A DNA stretch of 64,000 nucleotides from JAJRZX01 sp964472295 (GTDB lineage: Bacteria; Desulfobacterota; GWC2-55-46; JADFVP01). A program made the position numbers and the translations under genes. Under the pieces are notes generated by a model. It was not told where the DNA came from, did not search any database, and was given only the letters and a program-made list of their open reading frames with translations. Positions 60,557 to 64,000 of the stretch are shown in pieces (position 1 is the stretch's first letter; the number at the start of each line of letters is the position of its first letter). The stretch covers positions 62,001 through 126,000 of the forward strand of contig CAYYJQ010000001.1 of NCBI GenBank assembly GCA_964472295.1, given 5' to 3'.

Positions 60557-61225
60557 CTATGCCCCATGGTCCATGGCCTCGTTTGCAAGGCCGTCGGCCT
60601 CGCTGTTCTTTTCGCGTGGGATGTGGCTTATGCGGTAGTCCTTGAAGGCGGCGAGGAGGGCCATGACCTTCCTGTAGAGGGGCTGAAGTGCCGGGCTCTT
60701 CACCCTGTAACGGCCCGTGACCTGACGGACCATGAGCTGTGAGTCCGCGAATATGCGCACCTTTTCCGCGCCAAGGCCCCTTGCGGCCTCAAGGGCCATT
60801 ATGAGGGCCATGTACTCGGCCCTGTTGTTCGTGCCAAGGCCAAGGCGCTTCTTGAGTCTCTTGACGACCTTGCCCGAGGGGTCTTTTATGACAGCGCCGC
60901 CGCCCGAGGGGCCAGGGTTGCCGCGAGAGCCTCCGTCAACAAAGAGGTCATAGAAAGCGCCTGCGGAAGAAGGCCTCTTGGAGGCAGGCACGGCGCCCGG
61001 CGCGTTTAAAGCGGCCTTTTTCGCCCGGTGTTCCTTTACTCGCGCGGCTGAAGGCCCTTGAGCAAGGGTCTCCGCAAGGTAAAGGAGTATCTGCCTTGCT
61101 TCCTCCTTCGAGATATGGAGTTCTTTAATGGATTTTTCGAGGTCAAGGGTGCCGGCGAGCGACTTAAGGAGCCGTTCACCTGCAAGGACATTGGGAGGAA
61201 ACTTGGGGACAGACTTCCCGGTCAT
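60557..61225 (-). CDS. RNase H-like protein (reverse transcriptase-like family) with N-terminal extension
   Basis: The protein has 222 residues. The C-terminal 130 residues form an RNase HI-type domain: LFVDGGSRGNPGPSGGG, NNRAEYMALIMALE, IFADSQLMVRQVTG and REKNSEADGLANEAMD hold the four acidic metal ligands (D, E, D, D). It probably degrades RNA in RNA-DNA hybrids. The N-terminal 90 residues are helical and of unknown role. It starts two bases after the zinc-ribbon gene stop, a pairing common in related bacteria. Confidence 0.88.
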   Translation of the reverse strand: MTGKSVPKFPPNVLAGERLLKSLAGTLDLEKSIKELHISKEEARQILLYLAETLAQGPSAARVKEHRAKKAALNAPGAVPASKRPSSAGAFYDLFVDGGSRGNPGPSGGGAVIKDPSGKVVKRLKKRLGLGTNNRAEYMALIMALEAARGLGAEKVRIFADSQLMVRQVTGRYRVKSPALQPLYRKVMALLAAFKDYRISHIPREKNSEADGLANEAMDHGA

Positions 61226-61227
61226 CT

Positions 61228-61956
61228 TCAGGAGGCCTCTGTAGGGCCCGCGTGCTCAACGTATAGTATGCGGTCGCAATGGGGACACCTTATGATGTCC
61301 TCATCACCCCTCTTAAGCCTGACAAAGGTCTGGGGAGGCACGTGCATGTAACAGCCCTGACAGGCCTCTCCCTTGAGGGGCACAAGGGCCCTGCCGCCCC
61401 TTTTCAGTCTTATGTTCTCGTAAATACGGTACATCGAGTCAGGGAGCTGGGCGGCAAGTGCCTGGCGTTCGGCCTTCCTGCCATCGGCCTGGGCCTGCCA
61501 GGCCTCTCTTTTCTCTGAGAGTTCCTTCTCAAGGGCCTCCATCTCGGCCCGAACCCTCTCCATCTCTATCTCGCGGGCCTCTCTGAGAAGCCCCTGTTCG
61601 GTAAGCCTGCCCCTGAGTTCAGAGGCGTCTTTTTCGGCCTGGCGAATCACCTTTCCCGCGGTGTTAATCTCTTTATTAAGGGCCTTGAGCTCCCTGTTGC
61701 CGCTTACAGAGCGTATCTTACCCTCGTTCTTGCTTATCCTGTCATTGGCCTGGCTTACGCGGAGCTCTGCCTCGCCAAGGGCGTCCTTCAGGCCCTCGGC
61801 TTCCTTTTCAATGCCCTCGATGCTCACTTCCATGCTTTCCAGCTCTGCCTTGAGGGCGGCTATCTTCTCTTGGTAATCCCTCTCCTCGTCCTCAATGCCT
61901 TTGATGACAAGGTCTATCCTCTGCATGCCTTCAAGTGTATCTATGGGTCTTGGCAA
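61228..61956 (-). CDS. Coiled-coil protein with C4 zinc ribbon (DUF164-like)
   Basis: The protein has 242 residues: a long coiled coil (about 10-165) followed by a zinc ribbon, CQGCYMHVPP and CPHC. The segment SGNRELKALNKEI is typical of the family. A role in RNA or protein handling has been suggested but is not established. The start is TTG at 61956 with GAGGAG seven bases upstream; an ATG lies 10 codons later. It is encoded between a tRNA gene and the RNase H-like gene. Confidence 0.85.
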   Translation of the reverse strand: MPRPIDTLEGMQRIDLVIKGIEDEERDYQEKIAALKAELESMEVSIEGIEKEAEGLKDALGEAELRVSQANDRISKNEGKIRSVSGNRELKALNKEINTAGKVIRQAEKDASELRGRLTEQGLLREAREIEMERVRAEMEALEKELSEKREAWQAQADGRKAERQALAAQLPDSMYRIYENIRLKRGGRALVPLKGEACQGCYMHVPPQTFVRLKRGDEDIIRCPHCDRILYVEHAGPTEAS

Positions 61957-61978
61957 GAAAACTCTCCTCGTGAAAAAT

Positions 61979-62054
61979 TGGTGGGCCCACCAGGACTCGA
62001 ACCTGGGACCGACCGGTTATGAGCCGGTGGCTCTTCCAACTGAGCTATGGGCCC
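61979..62054 (-). tRNA. tRNA with CAU anticodon (probably elongator tRNA-Met)
   Basis: Seventy-six nucleotides on the minus strand fold as a tRNA: acceptor GGGCCCA with TGGGCCC, D arm AGCTCAGTTGGAAGAGC, anticodon stem CCGG with loop CTCATAA, T arm with GGTTCGAGTCC, and encoded CCA. The first acceptor pair is G-C, so it is not the initiator type. tRNA-Ile2 (CAU modified to lysidine) is the main alternative and cannot be ruled out by eye. Confidence 0.9.
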
Positions 62055-62303
62055 TGCTACGATGAGGACAAAGACAAAAAAAACACGCGAGCACGGGGTT
62101 TAACTCCCGTACTTGAGATAGGGACGAAAAAACAATATATTGCCACTAAAAATAGTATTCTATTCAAATAACATCCAACTTGTCAAGGGATTTGAAAAAA
62201 GGAATGGTACAAGTGAGAAAATAGGGGCGCCGGACCTCCGTGGGGCGCCAATGGCTTAAAGTAAATAGGCCTCAAGTAAAAAAAACACATAAAGCCCCTC
62301 CAA

Positions 62304-62454
62304 GGAACGTCTGATTAATTCAGACGTTCCAGCAACACATGGACGTGTTGCCATTTTCGACAACTGTAAATTGCCTGAAATGTAAGAGAAAGAAAAACCA
62401 CGCTTTTTCTTTACCGTCTCTTCTTAATTCAGGGAAGAATTATTCAGAGGTTTC
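62304..62454 (+). repeat. Dispersed hairpin repeat, full-length copy D
   Basis: The first palindrome has arms GGAACGTCTGA and TCAGACGTTCC, differing from copy A by a matched A-T to C-G change. The second hairpin is GCAACAC-ATGGAC-GTGTTGC, again with matched changes and the same loop. The third is AAAGAAAAA-CCACGC-TTTTTCTTT, and the fourth is a weaker form of TTAATTC-AGGGAA-GAATTATTC. It fills much of the gap 62055-62489, which has no gene. Confidence 0.85.
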
Positions 62455-62489
62455 CCAAGATATTTTCAGGCCCCTGTCCGCTCCTCGCA

Positions 62490-64000
62490 TCATGTATTTA
62501 CCGCCTCGACGCGCTTCCGTCTCTTGAGATAGCGCCTTACAAAAGAAACCTCCTCCTCCCTGCTTGTTATCTTGCCGTCAAGACGCCTTGCGAGCAGGTT
62601 AGCGAGGACGCGGCCTATCTCTGGACCCTGCTTCAGCCCCATGGCCTTGAGGTCCGCGCCCCCAAGGTCCGTCGAGAGGCCGCGAAGGCGCGTAATATAG
62701 GTAGAGAGCCCCTTTCGCACCTCCTCCTCCCCTGTTCTTGACATGATGTAGAGTATCCCCTCAATGGGAAGGGGGTGCAACATGCGGTAGAGGTCGCTAT
62801 TTTTCAAGGGGCATCTCCTGGAGAGCCCCTTGAGGGTCTTTAGAAAAAGCCCCCTTGAGTTGATTGTCTCAACGGTCTTTCTTCCTGTTATGGAGAGCCT
62901 CTTCACTACTTCGTGGAGTTCGGCCTCGCCGAGGCAATCCGTTAAGACAAGAAAGAGTATGAGCCAGCCCTCGGCCCCTTCTCCTGTGTAGAGGAGGCGG
63001 TGCCAGCCTATGGCCTCCCTTGCCCTCTCAAAAAAGGCCTCGCGCGCGGAATCAAGGGTAATACCGGGATGAATGAGCGGGAGAAGGTTAAGGGCCTTAA
63101 GCCCCTTTATGGCCTTGAGTGCCGTATCCTCCTCAAGAATACTCCTGAGTTCCTCGAGTATCCGCGGCCCTGAAAGATGACTGAACACACCGAGGCTTAC
63201 GGCCTTCTTTATGAGATTGCGCGTATGAGGCTCTATGGTGAAGCCGAACTTCACGGAAAAACGTACGGCCCTGAAGGCCCGCGTGGGGTCCTCGATGAAA
63301 CTCAGGTTGTGAAGGACGCGTATCTTTTTTTCCTTTATATCCCTCTGGCCGCCGAAAAAATCTATGAGCGTGCCAAAGCCCCCGGGATTTAGCCCGACGG
63401 CAAGGGTGTTTATTATGAAGTCGCGCCTGTATATGTCGAGTTTGAGAGAAGATTGTTCCACAGTGGGAAGCGCCCCGGGGCTCTCGTAGTACTCAAGGCG
63501 CGCCGTGGCGACGTCTATCTTGAAGCCATCTGGAAAGATAAGGACCGCTGTCCTGAACCTCTTGTGTGAGCGCACCTTGAGTTTCTTCTTGCGGGCATAG
63601 GCGCGGGCAAAGTCTATGCCGTCGCCGCCCTCGATAACGACATCCACATCAAGGTTCTCCCTTCCTAGGATAAGGTCGCGCACAAAGCCCCCAACGACAT
63701 AGGCCCTGCACCCGAGACCGGCGGCAACCTCTCCAAGAGAGGCGAGTTTTTCAACAAGCCACCCAGGGAGCCTCTCACGCATGAGTTTTGTTATGACCTT
63801 GACCCTGGGCCTGTCCCCGCGTATATCCTCCTGAAGGAGCCTCAGTATGTCTGTCCTCGTTATAACCCCCCTTACCTCCTTATGGCTCACCACGGGTATG
63901 AGCCTCTGGCCGTGCCTGATGAACATCTCGCGTATATCGTCCACAGGGGTATCTGGCTCCACGCACTCGACATCAATGGTCATAAAGTCGCTGACAGGCG
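62490..64000 (-). CDS. CBS-domain tRNA nucleotidyltransferase (CCA-adding/poly(A) polymerase family), N-terminus beyond window
   Basis: About 503 residues are visible and the frame stays open to the right edge; the in-frame VSDFMTIDVECVEPDTP is typical of a CBS domain continuing from outside, so ATG at 63983 is internal. After the CBS part come the nucleotidyltransferase motifs GCRAYVVGGFVRDLILGREN and DVDVVIEGG, RRDFIINTLAVGLNP and EDPTRAFRAVRFSVKFGF, which bind ATP and the tRNA 3' end. In related bacteria the full protein also has an N-terminal DHH domain (not visible here). It adds or repairs the CCA end or adds A residues. Confidence 0.9.
   Translation of the reverse strand, partial: PVSDFMTIDVECVEPDTPVDDIREMFIRHGQRLIPVVSHKEVRGVITRTDILRLLQEDIRGDRPRVKVITKLMRERLPGWLVEKLASLGEVAAGLGCRAYVVGGFVRDLILGRENLDVDVVIEGGDGIDFARAYARKKKLKVRSHKRFRTAVLIFPDGFKIDVATARLEYYESPGALPTVEQSSLKLDIYRRDFIINTLAVGLNPGGFGTLIDFFGGQRDIKEKKIRVLHNLSFIEDPTRAFRAVRFSVKFGFTIEPHTRNLIKKAVSLGVFSHLSGPRILEELRSILEEDTALKAIKGLKALNLLPLIHPGITLDSAREAFFERAREAIGWHRLLYTGEGAEGWLILFLVLTDCLGEAELHEVVKRLSITGRKTVETINSRGLFLKTLKGLSRRCPLKNSDLYRMLHPLPIEGILYIMSRTGEEEVRKGLSTYITRLRGLSTDLGGADLKAMGLKQGPEIGRVLANLLARRLDGKITSREEEVSFVRRYLKRRKRVEAVNT

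Noticed and set aside
1..64000. CRISPR arrays, prophage, transposase genes, rRNA genes
   Set aside because: No evenly spaced short repeats with unique spacers, no transposase or phage-like proteins and no rRNA-like sequence were found on either strand.

Overview
The window looks like chromosomal DNA of a GC-rich Gram-negative bacterium of the Desulfobacterota (former Deltaproteobacteria) type or a close neighbour such as Nitrospirota. The reasons are many multihaem c-type cytochromes with CXXCH motifs, an ATP synthase operon without atpB/atpE but with a b' subunit, a tgt-yajC-secD-secF order, radical SAM genes beside rng, an FtsI with a PASTA domain, meso-DAP type MurE, and PocR/GGDEF/HD-GYP signalling. 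This placement is inferred from gene content; no 16S gene is present. No prophage, insertion sequence or CRISPR array was seen.

Layout: 1-7696 (minus strand) is a cytochrome region. It has two paralogous secreted tetrahaem cytochromes, a trihaem c7-type lipoprotein, a monohaem cytochrome c, a truncated multihaem cytochrome at the left edge, an NHL beta-propeller lipoprotein, a SurA-like prolyl isomerase and a phosphoribosyltransferase-like gene. This resembles clusters that make extracellular cytochrome filaments. 8129-16002 (plus strand) holds tldD and the F1/stalk part of ATP synthase, in which b' and b are one polypeptide. 16168-38491 (minus) holds recJ, a four-gene signalling operon (PocR-GAF-GGDEF, ATPase/HATPase fusion, STAS, HD-GYP), secF-secD-yajC-tgt-queA, a SpoIID-like gene, two small cytochromes c, rng and two cobalamin-binding radical SAM genes. 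38922-57188 (minus) is a complete 16-gene dcw cluster from mraZ to ftsZ, led by a consensus promoter and MraZ boxes. 57595-64000 (minus) holds a TPR-like lipoprotein, a class III cyclase, rnpB, an RNase H-like gene, a coiled-coil zinc-ribbon gene, a tRNA with CAU anticodon and the C-terminal part of a CBS/CCA-adding enzyme.

Two non-coding systems stand out. One is a leader element present twice, once upstream of a tetrahaem cytochrome and once upstream of the diguanylate cyclase. It has a shared 16-nt box, a small hairpin and an intrinsic terminator before the gene, as expected for a ligand- or protein-controlled attenuator linking second-messenger signalling to cytochrome production. The other is a dispersed intergenic repeat of about 75 to 150 bp with up to four hairpins. 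Its stems show compensatory changes between copies, so structure is conserved.

Many starts were moved from the longest reading frame using Shine-Dalgarno sequences, overlap with the previous gene, or overlap with repeats; each choice is explained in its entry.
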